From CAYOUV01 sp963790075 (lineage in GTDB: Bacteria > Chloroflexota > Anaerolineae > Anaerolineales > Villigracilaceae): DNA of 64,000 nt. The notes below the pieces were generated by a model, which was given only the letters and a program-made list of their open reading frames with translations, had not been told where the DNA came from and did no database searches. Below, in pieces: positions 1 through 9,263 of this stretch. The stretch lies in NCBI GenBank assembly GCA_963790075.1, contig CAWBNG010000001.1, positions 32,935-96,934 on the forward strand, read 5' to 3'. The translations under genes and the position numbers were made by a program. Position 1 is the stretch's first letter. Every line of letters starts with the position of its first letter.

Positions 1-186
1 GCTTACACTTATACAGGCAATTTACAGGAAGCTGAACGCCTTTCAAAACTGGCCTGGGATTCGAATATAGTTCCTCGAAAGGCGCTGTGCAGCTTGTGGA
101 AACGGATTGCACGTGACCGTGAAGATCAACAGCGTATCCAGGCCTTTTCCGAAAAACTTCAATCCGAATTCAGTTGTGGAGGTTAA
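1..186 (+). CDS. C-terminal end of an unidentified protein (cut by window start)
   Basis: Frame 1 is open from the first base to a TAA at 184-186 and gives 61 residues. The start lies outside the window. The visible part is helical and charged, with a stretch (YTYTGNLQEAERLSKLAWDS) that could be the end of a TPR-like repeat, but one repeat is too little for a family call. It converges on the hemerythrin-like gene across a shared hairpin. Function not recognised. Confidence 0.6.
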   Translation, partial: AYTYTGNLQEAERLSKLAWDSNIVPRKALCSLWKRIARDREDQQRIQAFSEKLQSEFSCGG

Positions 187-209
187 CGCATCCCCTGATT
201 AAAAACAAA

Positions 210-250
210 AATGGGCGATCCTGCCCAAGATGGCAGCAGGATCGCCCATT
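210..250 (-). terminator. Intrinsic terminator between convergent genes
   Basis: A perfect 15-bp stem (210-224 with 236-250) encloses an 11-nt loop. On the minus strand the stem is followed by a T-rich tract (complement of the A-rich 201-210). It best fits termination of the hemerythrin-like gene and may also stop the gene converging from the left. Confidence 0.8.
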
Positions 251-282
251 TGAACACTATGCCTTGATTTACTGGAAGACGC

Positions 283-840
283 TTAATACCAATCGCGCAA
301 TTCTTCTTCCAGGGTTTCGATCATTTTTATAAATCTATCCGGTTCGTCCTCCGGCTCGACCTCGAAGACAATCGTATTGAGTTGCTCAGCAATTCTGTGT
401 TCGTCTTCTAGGGTTAAGTTTTGTTCCAGAAGAGGGAAGATCAGGTTTTTCAACCGCTCGAGATGTTGTCGAAAAGTGGATGTAAACTGGCTCACGGACC
501 AGGCAACCTCGGACCGCGCATTTTCATCCCCGGACTGCCAATGTTGAGCTGCAGCAAGCAGGGCTACCGCGGCAGTTTTAATTTTCTCTTGATCAGTTCG
601 CACGAAACCAATCGGACCGTCGTCTGGTGGAAAGCCGCAAGTCTTCAGGGCATCGACCAGCAATTCCTCTTTGCGTAAAAATACCGTTTCGATATAGTCG
701 TGAATAAATCCGTGGGCGTAAATAAAAAAACCTGGACGCCCAAAATTGCTACTCCCCAGTACGACTGCACTGCTGCCGAGCACATCAAGAAACCGTTTAA
801 CGGTTTCCAGATCGGTATTAAATCCTCTTTTTAGCCGCAT
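283..840 (-). CDS. Hemerythrin-like (HHE) domain protein
   Basis: A 185-residue, predominantly helical protein. Its middle carries His and Glu residues spaced as in hemerythrin-type four-helix bundles (HGFIHDYIE near 43-51, HLERLKNLIFPLLEQ near 127-141, DEHR near 147). Known members bind a di-iron centre and serve in oxygen, NO or iron handling. The exact ligand set cannot be fixed by eye, so the metal site is inferred. No signal peptide or membrane segment is seen. The gene is single, with its own terminator. Other HHE-fold roles remain possible. Confidence 0.6.
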   Translation of the reverse strand: MRLKRGFNTDLETVKRFLDVLGSSAVVLGSSNFGRPGFFIYAHGFIHDYIETVFLRKEELLVDALKTCGFPPDDGPIGFVRTDQEKIKTAAVALLAAAQHWQSGDENARSEVAWSVSQFTSTFRQHLERLKNLIFPLLEQNLTLEDEHRIAEQLNTIVFEVEPEDEPDRFIKMIETLEEELRDWY

Positions 841-944
841 AGTATTCCTGATTTGATAGGATTCACAGTTCGTTAAAGTATATCATGTCAAAAACCGTCC
901 GCAAAGCGCATTTGCAAAACCGTGTCGTGATGAAACCCGATACG

Positions 945-1808
945 TTAGCGATCAACCGGGTAGAAACACAATCCGGCAGTCCCGGGACCGGTGTGTACCG
1001 CCAGCGCGGGTGAGAGTTCGGCCAGAATCGACTCGATCACCTCGACCTTATTTTCCACCAGTTGTTTTAGTTTTTCGACTTCATCAAACGCCCCGGCATG
1101 GACATATGCAACCTTCGCCTTGCTCTTGCCCACCGCCTCAGCCACAGACTCAGCCATCATATTGTATGCCTGTATCCTGCTGCGCGCTTGCCCGAGAGCG
1201 ACAATCACACCATCCTTCATGCCGATCAACGGTTTGATGTTCAGGATCGAACCGACCAGACGCTGCGCTTTACCGATTCGACCGCCCATGTACAGGTATT
1301 TGAGCGTATCGGCAGTTTGCACCATTTGTGTGATCGGGATCATTCTATTCACGCGCGCCAGTACTTCGTCAAGGCTCAGCCCTGCCAGTGCAGACCGGGC
1401 AGCCTCGATCGCTATCCAGCCCTGGCAAAGCGAAACATTCTGCGTATCGACCACTTCGATCTGTATGTCGCGCATCTCATCGTAAATCATGGCTTGCGCC
1501 ACAGAAGCAGCCTGATATGCGCCGCTGCCTTTAGAAGTCATATGGATACTTAATATTTGACGAAAGCCTCGGGAAATTAAATCTTTGTACATCTCGACAT
1601 AATCGCCCGGACCCGGACTGGCCGTGGTCGGCAAGAAAGTTGCAGACGAAAGCCAATCAAGAAATTCGTCGCGCTGGATCGTGACTAAATCGCGTAATAC
1701 TTCCTGTCCCCGGTGGATATAATATGCAACGGTCTGGATATTCAATTCCTCAAGCAGCGTTTCGGGAATGCTGGCAGTACTATCTGTCACAACGGCAACA
1801 GCAGACAT
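945..1808 (-). CDS. DegV family fatty-acid-binding protein
   Basis: A 287-residue DegV protein. The N-terminus has the family signature VVTDSTASIP, then a YxxG/TTASPGPGDY segment and, in the C-terminal half, a MGGRIGKAQRLVGSILNIKPL region. DegV proteins hold a fatty acid between two domains; in Firmicutes the FakB members present it to the kinase FakA. No fakA-like gene is nearby. I chose the internal ATG at 1808 because AAAGGA lies 6 nt upstream of it; the longer frame begins with GTG inside that Shine-Dalgarno region. It diverges from kamA. Confidence 0.9.
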   Translation of the reverse strand: MSAVAVVTDSTASIPETLLEELNIQTVAYYIHRGQEVLRDLVTIQRDEFLDWLSSATFLPTTASPGPGDYVEMYKDLISRGFRQILSIHMTSKGSGAYQAASVAQAMIYDEMRDIQIEVVDTQNVSLCQGWIAIEAARSALAGLSLDEVLARVNRMIPITQMVQTADTLKYLYMGGRIGKAQRLVGSILNIKPLIGMKDGVIVALGQARSRIQAYNMMAESVAEAVGKSKAKVAYVHAGAFDEVEKLKQLVENKVEVIESILAELSPALAVHTGPGTAGLCFYPVDR

Positions 1809-1889
1809 TGCGTGTCCTTTCACTAAATATCTGCCCCAATTGTACCCCTGTTCCTTTTCGCCAGAATCATTACAATGGTATTTAGGTCA

Positions 1890-1917
1890 TTGACCCGCCT
1901 TCCGTATGCTTTATAAT
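1890..1917 (+). promoter_or_regulatory. Sigma70-type promoter for kamA
   Basis: TTGACC at 1890-1895 and TATAAT at 1912-1917 are separated by 16 bp. Transcription would start near 1924, giving a leader of about 150 nt before kamA. The leader contains GC-rich stretches, but I recognise no known riboswitch class in it. Confidence 0.65.
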
Positions 1918-2073
1918 ACCTTTATGGCAATCCTTTGCACGCCCTGTGTGTGCAAATCCCAATATTTCGGAGGCTTTTTCCGCCCCGACCACGACCCGCC
2001 TGGTACTCCGGCCGTGACCCGTGTTGTTTTCCTTTAGTCGTTCCTAATCCAACAAAACCGGAGGAGAAATAAA

Positions 2074-3417
2074 ATGCCCACCCCCTTTATTTCCAAACGC
2101 GCTTCTATCTACGCAGATGTACCCGATGAAAAATGGAATGACTGGCGCTGGCAGCTCAGCCATCGTCTGAACAGTGTTGATGAAATCGAAAAGGTATTAC
2201 CGCTGTCGGAAAGCGAACGAAAAGCTCTCAATTCCAGCGGATTATTCCGAGTTGATATCACACCCTACTTTATTTCGCTGATCGACCCCGACGATCCAAA
2301 CGACCCGGTACGCAAACAGGTCATCCCAACCGACACCGAGATGGTACCCTTCACCGCTATGATGGAGGATTCTCTGGCGGAGGATCGCCACTCTCCGGTG
2401 CCAGGGCTTGTTCACCGTTACCCGGATCGCGTGCTGATGCTGGTCACCACCCAGTGCGCATCCTACTGCCGCTACTGCACACGGTCGCGCATCGTCGGTG
2501 ACCCGGGGCAAACCTTTTCGCGCCAGGAATTCGACATGCAGATCGAGTACCTCAAGCGCACACCCCAGGTGCGCGATGTTTTGCTTTCCGGTGGCGACCC
2601 GCTGGTACTGGCGCCTAAGATCCTGGAAGAGATCCTGGGGCGGCTGCGTGAAATCCCGCATATCGAGATCATTCGGATTGGATCACGCGTCCCGGTCTTC
2701 CTGCCCATGCGCGTTACCCAGGAGCTGTGCGATATGCTCGCCAAGTATCATCCGCTCTGGCTCAATATCCACGTCAATCACCCCAACGAGATCAGTCTGG
2801 AACTTGCCGAGGCATCCGATCGCCTTACCAGGGCCGGCATCCCGCTCGGTAACCAGTCCGTCCTGCTGGCCGGAGTAAACGACTGCCCGCATATCCAGCG
2901 CGATCTGGTACAGAAGCTGGTACGCATCCGCGTGCGGCCTTATTACCTGTACCAGTGCGACCTGGTCGAAGGGGCCGGCCACTTCCGCACACCGGTGGCC
3001 AAAGGCATCGAGATCATGGAAGCCCTGCGCGGACATACCTCAGGCTATGCCGTCCCGCAATATATCATCGACGCGCCCGGCGGCGGCGGTAAAATTCCTG
3101 TCATGCCAAATTACCTGATGAGCTACTCTGATCACAAAGTCGTCGTGCGCAATTACGAAGGATATGTCACCGCTTACGAAGAACCGACTTCATACACTCC
3201 GCACGATCCAAAAACCTGCAAGTATTGTCAGAACAAACGCCCCGAACCCGGCCAGGAAGGCCTCACCGGTTTACTCGATGGTGAAGAAATGTTCATCAAG
3301 CCCGAAGGCTTCGACCTGCTCCACGATCGCCATGGCATCCAGCACCGTTTGAAAGATAGCAAGAAATGGGTGCCACTCGGCATTGGTCCGGGCAACTCAG
3401 AAGAATCCAAGGAATGA
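2074..3417 (+). CDS. kamA: Lysine 2,3-aminomutase, radical SAM/PLP enzyme
   Basis: A 447-residue KamA-family protein that interconverts L-lysine and L-beta-lysine with S-adenosylmethionine, a [4Fe-4S] cluster and PLP. The cluster motif CxxxCxxC is C128, C132 and C135. The PLP lysine is expected at K340 in the APGGGGK motif. A LSGGDPL SAM-binding motif follows the first barrel strands. A C-terminal zinc-type segment (CKYC near 385-390) and the PLGIGPGN tail match the family. A strong GGAGGAG lies 8 nt before the ATG. Beta-lysine is used in osmoprotection (acetyl-beta-lysine), antibiotics or EF-P modification; no ablB or epmA partner is next door, so the role here is open. Confidence 0.93.
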   Translation: MPTPFISKRASIYADVPDEKWNDWRWQLSHRLNSVDEIEKVLPLSESERKALNSSGLFRVDITPYFISLIDPDDPNDPVRKQVIPTDTEMVPFTAMMEDSLAEDRHSPVPGLVHRYPDRVLMLVTTQCASYCRYCTRSRIVGDPGQTFSRQEFDMQIEYLKRTPQVRDVLLSGGDPLVLAPKILEEILGRLREIPHIEIIRIGSRVPVFLPMRVTQELCDMLAKYHPLWLNIHVNHPNEISLELAEASDRLTRAGIPLGNQSVLLAGVNDCPHIQRDLVQKLVRIRVRPYYLYQCDLVEGAGHFRTPVAKGIEIMEALRGHTSGYAVPQYIIDAPGGGGKIPVMPNYLMSYSDHKVVVRNYEGYVTAYEEPTSYTPHDPKTCKYCQNKRPEPGQEGLTGLLDGEEMFIKPEGFDLLHDRHGIQHRLKDSKKWVPLGIGPGNSEESKE

Positions 3418-3440
3418 TCTTCAAATAAGGAGAAAACAAG

Positions 3441-4100
3441 ATGTTTGCATCGATAAAACCTTACCGAATTCTGCTCTTGCTCGCATTGGTCACAGTGTTA
3501 GTGGCCGCTTGTGGTCCCCAGGCGCCTGCTACGCCCAGCGCTGCCGAAGTTCAAAGTGCCGTACAAACCTCTGTGGCTATGACCATGGAAGCGCAGCAGG
3601 CACAGGCGCCGCAGCCCACGGCCACACAGATTCCCACAGAAACACCGCTACCGCCTACCGAAACCTCAGTTCCAACGCCCTTCCCGGTCTTCCCGACCCC
3701 AACGCCTTATGTTATTGCGCCGCCCTCCAGTGGAAGCGGTGGAAGCGGATCGGCTGAATCCAAGCCGTACCAGTGTCTGTGGGTCTCCCAAAGCCCGGCC
3801 GATTATTCGGTGCTGGTTCCCCACCAATCCTTCGATATGCACTGGAAAATTCGCAATACCGGCACGAAAGCCTGGACCACACCGGACGTTGATCTGGTCT
3901 TTGTCTCCGGCGTTCAGATGGCCACCAAGGGTAATACCTTCGACATTGCAAATAATGTGGGAGCAGGAAACGCGATCGAATTCGTGCTCGACATGGAAGC
4001 TCCCAAAGATCCGGGCGTTTACAACTCAACCTGGGGTTTGAAGGTTGGCGGTGATACCTTCTGTATCTTCGACTTTGGGTTCTCAGTGAGAGAAAAGTAA
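3441..4100 (+). CDS. Lipoprotein with NBR1-like (four-Trp) Ig domain
   Basis: A 219-residue lipoprotein. The signal peptide ends in a lipobox VAAC with the acylated Cys at about residue 24. A Thr/Pro/Gln-rich linker (about 50-100) follows. Then comes a C-terminal beta domain (about 110-216) with the tryptophans and FDMHWKIRNTGTKAW / STWGL motifs of the NBR1 FW domain, which is common on Chloroflexota surface proteins. Its ligand is unknown. It lies 23 bp after kamA and just before a paralogue, so cotranscription is likely. The link to beta-lysine metabolism is only positional. Confidence 0.85.
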   Translation: MFASIKPYRILLLLALVTVLVAACGPQAPATPSAAEVQSAVQTSVAMTMEAQQAQAPQPTATQIPTETPLPPTETSVPTPFPVFPTPTPYVIAPPSSGSGGSGSAESKPYQCLWVSQSPADYSVLVPHQSFDMHWKIRNTGTKAWTTPDVDLVFVSGVQMATKGNTFDIANNVGAGNAIEFVLDMEAPKDPGVYNSTWGLKVGGDTFCIFDFGFSVREK

Positions 4101-4155
4101 TTCACCCCGCTACCTTCAATACTTAGTAAAGTCGCCTGATAGGCAGGTAATAACT

Positions 4156-4830
4156 ATGAACACAAACAAAAAACACATTCATCGAATGCTCCTGGTGATC
4201 GCAATCGTAATGCTTAGTTGTACCTCGACGCTATCACCAGCCTTGCCTACCCAAGCGCCCGGTTCGATCGAGACGTATATCGCCATGACTTATGATGTCA
4301 TTACCACGCAGACGGCTGCTTTCCTCCCTACGGACACACCGACAGCTTCCCTGACCCCTCTTCCCTCAAATACCCCTACCGAAACGCCGACGCTAACCCC
4401 CACGGTGATCTTCATCCTGGATACCGTCACATCCTCGCCCACCTTTACACCGATACCGACAGATACTCCGGCCGAATCACCCACCCCGAAGAGCGGCGGT
4501 GGAACGGAAGAATATCAATGCGCGGTTATCTCCACTTCACCCGAGACAATCAAAGTCAAGAAGAGTTTCGACGGCAAATGGGAAGTGAAGAACACCGGCA
4601 CCAAAGATTGGAGTGCGGGTTCCGTGGATTATATTTACCTCAGCGGTGCAGAAATCCACGATCACGCAGCATACGACCTAAAAACCACTGTCAACGCAGG
4701 CGATACCGCCACCATCATCGTAGACATGACCGCCCCTAAAAAGGCCGGGTATTACACCACCACCTGGTCGCTGCGCATCGGCAGCCTGCAATTCTGCCGG
4801 ATGCCATTGACGATTTACGTCAGCAATTAG
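4156..4830 (+). CDS. Lipoprotein with NBR1-like Ig domain, paralogue of the preceding gene
   Basis: A 224-residue lipoprotein with the same architecture as its upstream neighbour: signal peptide with lipobox MLSC, a long Thr/Pro linker of TPT-type repeats (about 55-115), and a C-terminal four-Trp domain (KSFDGKWEVKNTGTKDW, TTTWSL). Paired Cys residues flank the beta domain in both copies (CAVIS near the start, FCRMP near the end), as if forming a conserved disulfide outside the membrane. The pair looks like a tandem duplication. The intergenic 55 bp shows no promoter I trust. Confidence 0.85.
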   Translation: MNTNKKHIHRMLLVIAIVMLSCTSTLSPALPTQAPGSIETYIAMTYDVITTQTAAFLPTDTPTASLTPLPSNTPTETPTLTPTVIFILDTVTSSPTFTPIPTDTPAESPTPKSGGGTEEYQCAVISTSPETIKVKKSFDGKWEVKNTGTKDWSAGSVDYIYLSGAEIHDHAAYDLKTTVNAGDTATIIVDMTAPKKAGYYTTTWSLRIGSLQFCRMPLTIYVSN

Positions 4831-4846
4831 TTCGGATGATTAAACC

Positions 4847-4877
4847 CGCAGGGGCAGGCTTTAGGCCTGCCCCTGCG
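4847..4877. terminator. Bidirectional hairpin terminator
   Basis: A perfect 13-bp GC-rich stem (4847-4859 with 4865-4877) has a 5-nt loop between two convergent genes. T-rich sequence follows on the plus side. Confidence 0.8.
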
Positions 4878-4899
4878 ATTCTTATTAAGATCCTATTAC

Positions 4900-5202
4900 T
4901 TATGAAGCTGGTGGGATCGGTTGGCCCGGCTCAATTGGTTCAACGTTGGCTTCCGGTTTCTTGCGTAAGGTTACGAAACCAACTATGATAGGTATCACAA
5001 TGAAAATTAATGAAAGGCACAACATCACAAACCCGTAAGTGGACGGAAGTGTGCCGGCACCGCTTACGCCATTGACTTCAGTCGTATAAGGCAATGTCCC
5101 GGTGGCTCCCCAAACCCCGAAAGCACACATAAACAAACCTGGACAGCCACACAACAAAGTTGTAGCAACAGTGGCAATGATGCCAGTCGTTTTCTTATCC
5201 AT
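4900..5202 (-). CDS. Small two-helix membrane protein
   Basis: A 100-residue protein with hydrophobic helices at about 7-33 and 58-79, a short exported loop between them and a charged Pro/Glu-rich tail. CGCPG in the first helix is not a clean lipobox. GGAGGAG lies 5 nt before the ATG. Function not recognised; it sits alone between two terminators/promoter regions. Confidence 0.65.
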   Translation of the reverse strand: MDKKTTGIIATVATTLLCGCPGLFMCAFGVWGATGTLPYTTEVNGVSGAGTLPSTYGFVMLCLSLIFIVIPIIVGFVTLRKKPEANVEPIEPGQPIPPAS

Positions 5203-5295
5203 AAATTCTCCTCCGAAGATTTTATTTTGATTTATAAACTAAATTCAGTATACAGGTAATAATTACGGGGCGCAAGTGCTTTGCGCCCCGTGTGT

Positions 5296-7831
5296 TCAAC
5301 TCCGCAGCTTTGCTCCCAACTCATGTTCCAGGCGCCTGACAATCTTGTTACGGATTGCAGCAGCCTCTTCATCGGTCAATGTGCGATCGGGCGCCTGATA
5401 GGTCAGGCTGTAAGCCAACGACTTTTTCCCCTCACCGATCTGGGCTCCGCGGTAGACGTCGAACAGGCGCACGCGGGCCAGGGTCTTCCCACCGGTCTGG
5501 CGGATCAAGCCCTCCACTTGGGCTGCGGGAACGGCCTCGTCCACGATCACAGCGATGTCCTCCAGCACAGGCGGATAGGCCGGGACCGGTTCGACCTGGA
5601 TCGCAGACTGCGCCTGGCGCAGCAGATTTAGATCGAACTCGGCTGCCAGTACCGGCGCATCTCCAAACTCGAAGCGTTCCTGGACCAGGGGATGGATCTC
5701 GCCCAAAAGGCCGATTTCCCGCCCCGCTACGCTGACCCGCGCACTCTTGCCCGGATGGAAAGCCGGTTGCTCGGCAGGCGCATATTCCACGTTCGAAAGA
5801 TGCAAAGCTTGAATCAAGGCCTCCACCACACCCTTAAGATCATAGAAATCTAGGTTGGGACCTGATTGCCTGTCCCAAGAAAGGTCCTGGCGGCGGCCAG
5901 TCATGGCGATAGCCAGCTTGTGTACTTCGTCAGGTAAATCGCCAGCCTCGGGCTCAAACACCGGTCCAATCTCGAAGAAGGCCAGCGAATCACGCAGACG
6001 CGCATTGCGTTCGACCACGTCCAAAACGGAGGCCAGCAAGCTGCGGCGCAGCACACTTTTTTCGGGCGTGATCGGGTTAGCGATCCGCACGTAATCTCCG
6101 GTCAGGCCAAGACCCGCCTCGCGCTCCGGCGCTGTCAGGCGATAGTTGACAACCTCCTGCAGGCCCAAAGACACCAGCAGGTCACGCACGCGCTCATTCC
6201 ATTCGTACTCAGGATTACCAATCTGGGGCGGCAATGAATCAGCCAGGTGCGTTTCGGGAATTTTGTCATAACCGTAGAGACGCGCGACTTCCTCGAGAAT
6301 ATCAGCCTGCCCAATCACACCTTCTCCGATGTCCATGCGGAAGGGCGGCGTGCGGACGATGACTTTATCGCCGTCAACCTGGCACTCGAATTCGATGCGC
6401 TCGAGCCGGGCGACGATCTCCTCGACCGACAGATCGATCCCGATCAGGCGCCTGGCATCCCGAGGCGTAATCTCGACCAGCGGGTCCTTGGGCGGCAGCG
6501 GGTAATTGTCCACCAGACCAGGCGCGACCTGGCCGCCCGACCATTTTTGCATCCATTCCAGGCCGCGGCGCACACCCTGCTCCGCCAGCGCCGGATGGAC
6601 GCCACGCGAGAAACGGTACGAGGCTTCCGACGGCAGGTTATGGGCATTGGCCGTACGGCGGATGTTGATAAAATTCCAGGCCGCGCCTTCCAGCAGGACG
6701 TTGCGGGTCTCCTGCGTGACCTCGGATTCGGCACCGCCCATCACACCGGCAATCGACAGCGCTCCGGCCGAATCGCACACCAGGACATTGCTCGGTTGAA
6801 GCTGGCGAACCACGTCATCCAGTGTTGTCAGTTTTTCACCCGCCTTGGCCCTACGGGTGCTGATCGTAATGGGCTTCCCTTTGGCGCGTTTGACCAGCAC
6901 ATCGTAATCGAAGGCATGCAGCGGCTCGCCGATCTCGACCATGGCGTAATTGGTTGCATCCACGATGTTATTGATCGGGCGGATGCCAGCCAGTTTGAGC
7001 CGACGCTGCACCCAATAAGGACTGGGAGCGATCTTGACCTCCCGGATCAAGCCCAGCACGAAACGCGGATTCAGCTCCGGGACTTCGATCTGGATCGAGA
7101 CCTTGCCTTCAATCGATTCGCCTCCGGTCGAAAGCATGATCTCAGGCTTTTTCAGGGATTTGCCCGTCAAAGCTGCCAGTTCACGGGCGATGCCCAAAAT
7201 ATTGACATTACGCGCCATGTTGGGAAGAATATCGATACTCAAGACAGCATCCCCCATATAATCAGCCAGCGGTGTGCCGACTGGAGCATCGTCATCCAGA
7301 ATCATGATGCCCTCGTGCTCTTCAGAAATGCCCAACTCTTTCTCTGAGCAGACCATCGAGTTCTGATTCGACACCGCGGATCTGGGTGCGCTTGAGGGTC
7401 ATCAGCACCAGGCCCTCAGCGTGCCCATCATACAGGGTCGTGCCCTCTTTAGCGTAAGCCACCTTGATCGGTTTGGGCAGCGGACCTTTGCCCTTGTACT
7501 CGAACAAATTGGGCGCACCGGTCAGCACAGAATGCAACTCTTGGCCATCGAACAGATCGCACAACACCAGACGATCCGCGTTGGGGTGTGGTTTGACCTC
7601 GCGGATCTCGGCCACGACGATCTTCTCGCGGTCCCACGTCAGACCGGTGGTTTTGAACTCGTGCAAGGCGCTGGAATGCTGGTCCTGAGCTGCATCCTCA
7701 GGCATCGGCCAGCCAACGTAGTGGATCTCTTCCACCTCCAGACCGGCCAGGGTCAAGCGGCGGGCGATCTCTTCGACGGAAAGATCGCTGATCTCAACAA
7801 AATCTTTAAGCCAGGAAACGGGTACCTTCAT
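5296..7831 (-). CDS. pheT: Phenylalanyl-tRNA synthetase beta subunit (frame broken near 7363)
   Basis: Two overlapping frames together encode a PheT of about 844 residues. The first (7831 to about 7363) has the N-terminal domain, the EMAP-like tRNA-binding domain (VVAEIREVKPHPNADRLVLC) and ends at RGVES. The second (from about 7362 to 5296) resumes with SMVCSEKELGIS and continues through the B3/B4, B5, core and C-terminal anticodon-binding domains. Dropping one base at about 7363 joins them exactly at the family junction. The protein pairs with PheS as an alpha2beta2 enzyme that charges tRNA-Phe. AGGAGG precedes the ATG; the gap to pheS is 9 bp. An assembly indel is the simplest explanation, because an essential gene is unlikely to be dead. 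Confidence 0.92.
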
Positions 7832-7840
7832 GCTGGCCTC

Positions 7841-8899
7841 CTAGAATTGTTCCAGGAAACGAATATCGTTTCCCCAGAAATAACGAATGTCATCAATTTG
7901 ATAACGCAACAGCGCTTGGCGCTCAGGACCCATGCCGAAGGCGAATCCGGTATAACGACGCGGGTCGTAGCCGCCGTTCTGCAACACAACCGGATGCACC
8001 ATGCCGCAGCCCAGGATTTCCAACCAGCCCGAACTCTTGCAGACCGCACAACCCTGACCGCCGCATACGAAACATTCCACGTCCATTTCGGCGGATGGCT
8101 CGGTGAAGGGGAAGTATTGGGCACGGAAGCGCGTGCGCGCATTTAACCCGAACATGCGGCGCGCAAAATCGGAGAGCGTGCCTTTTAAATCGCTAAATGT
8201 AATGTTCTCGCCCACTGCCAGGCCTTCGACCTGGTTGAACTGGATCTCTGAACGGGCGGTCAACTGTTCATAACGGAAGCACATACCGGGCAGCGCGATG
8301 CGGATCGGCGGCGGGTTGTTCGGATTCTCAGCTGAGAATTTGCGCATGGCGTGGATCTGGCCCGGAGAAGTATGGGTCCGCAGCAAGATCGGATTATCGC
8401 CGCGCTCACCGGCTTCCACGAAAAATGTGTCCTGCATCTCGCGCGCCGGATGATCTGGCGGAAAGTTCAGGTACTGGAAGTTATACTCATCGCTTTCGAC
8501 CTCACGCGAGGTAAAGACCTGGAAGCCCATATCTGCCAGGATGCTCAGCACACGGCGCATGATCTGCGTGGCTGGGTGCAGGCGCCCATGACGGAAGGTG
8601 CGTCCGGGCAGGGTCACATCCAGGTGTTCTTCTTCAAGTGACTTTGCCAGCGCGGCCTGACTGATGGCTTCACTGCGCTCATTCAGAGCCGACTCGAGCG
8701 CTAATTTGACCTGGTTGGCGCGCTGCCCCACTGCCGGGCGCTCTTCTTTGGAAAGCCTCCCCAGTCCGCTAAAAACTCCCATCAGCGCTGAACTGCGGCC
8801 CAGATGCGTCACCTTCCAAGACTGCAGATCATCTTCACCATCGACCGACTTCAAAGCCTCGAGCGCTGCTTTTTGGATTTGATCAAGTTTTTCGAGCAT
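7841..8899 (-). CDS. pheS: Phenylalanyl-tRNA synthetase alpha subunit
   Basis: A 352-residue PheS: N-terminal coiled coil (about 1-85), then the class II catalytic core with motif 2 (PGMCFRYEQLTARSEIQFNQVEG) and motif 3 (GFAFGMGPERQALLRY). It carries a four-Cys insert (FVCGGQGCAVCKSSGW) seen in a subset of bacterial PheS and probably zinc-binding. I placed the start at 8899, where GGAGGTCCT abuts the ATG; the longer frame runs back into the T-box terminator. It is the first gene of the T-box-controlled pheST operon. Confidence 0.95.
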   Translation of the reverse strand: MLEKLDQIQKAALEALKSVDGEDDLQSWKVTHLGRSSALMGVFSGLGRLSKEERPAVGQRANQVKLALESALNERSEAISQAALAKSLEEEHLDVTLPGRTFRHGRLHPATQIMRRVLSILADMGFQVFTSREVESDEYNFQYLNFPPDHPAREMQDTFFVEAGERGDNPILLRTHTSPGQIHAMRKFSAENPNNPPPIRIALPGMCFRYEQLTARSEIQFNQVEGLAVGENITFSDLKGTLSDFARRMFGLNARTRFRAQYFPFTEPSAEMDVECFVCGGQGCAVCKSSGWLEILGCGMVHPVVLQNGGYDPRRYTGFAFGMGPERQALLRYQIDDIRYFWGNDIRFLEQF

Positions 8900-8935
8900 A
8901 GGACCTCCGTGTTTCCTTGTATCCTTTACGGTTAA

Positions 8936-9222
8936 TAAAAACACCTCCCGTCCACAATGGGACGGGAGGGAATTCCCGCGGTACCACCCAAATTAACCAT
9001 CCATCGATTGCACTGAGGATTGGTCCACTTTGTGCCGACCAACATCGGCTCCCCGGATAACGTCGGAGGGACGGCCCAAACTACTAGGATTTCCATTCAC
9101 TCGGGCGGCTCAGAAGGGAACTTCAGCCGGTTTCAGCCGGATGCGGGTTGCAGCCTTTGCCCGTCATCTCTCTGGCGGTTTTCACCAGCTTACTTTCCTT
9201 CGTCAATGCCTTTGTTGTATTA
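8936..9222 (-). promoter_or_regulatory. T-box riboswitch leader of pheST
   Basis: The canonical T-box GGGTGGTACCGCGG is read on the minus strand at 8975-8988. It is followed by a terminator hairpin (stem arms 8943-8951 and 8961-8969) and a T run at 8937-8941. The 5' part has stem I features (AGAGAGATGA, and GAAGTTCCCTTCTGAG with the usual spacing). The specifier codon is therefore TTC, phenylalanine, at 9118-9120. Uncharged tRNA-Phe should stabilise the antiterminator and switch on pheS-pheT. Confidence 0.95.
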
Positions 9223-9228
9223 GGGTTT

Positions 9229-9256
9229 ATTATCTGCAAAAAGAAGGATGTGTCAA
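9229..9256 (-). promoter_or_regulatory. Promoter of the pheST T-box leader
   Basis: On the minus strand TTGACA (9251-9256) and GATAAT (9229-9234) are separated by 16 bp. The predicted start near 9222 gives a leader of about 320 nt to the pheS ATG. Confidence 0.75.
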
Positions 9257-9263
9257 GGGTGGT

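Noticed and set aside
7340..7380. Programmed frameshift in pheT
   Set aside because: No slippery heptamer or stimulatory structure seen, and none is known for pheT; an indel error is simpler.
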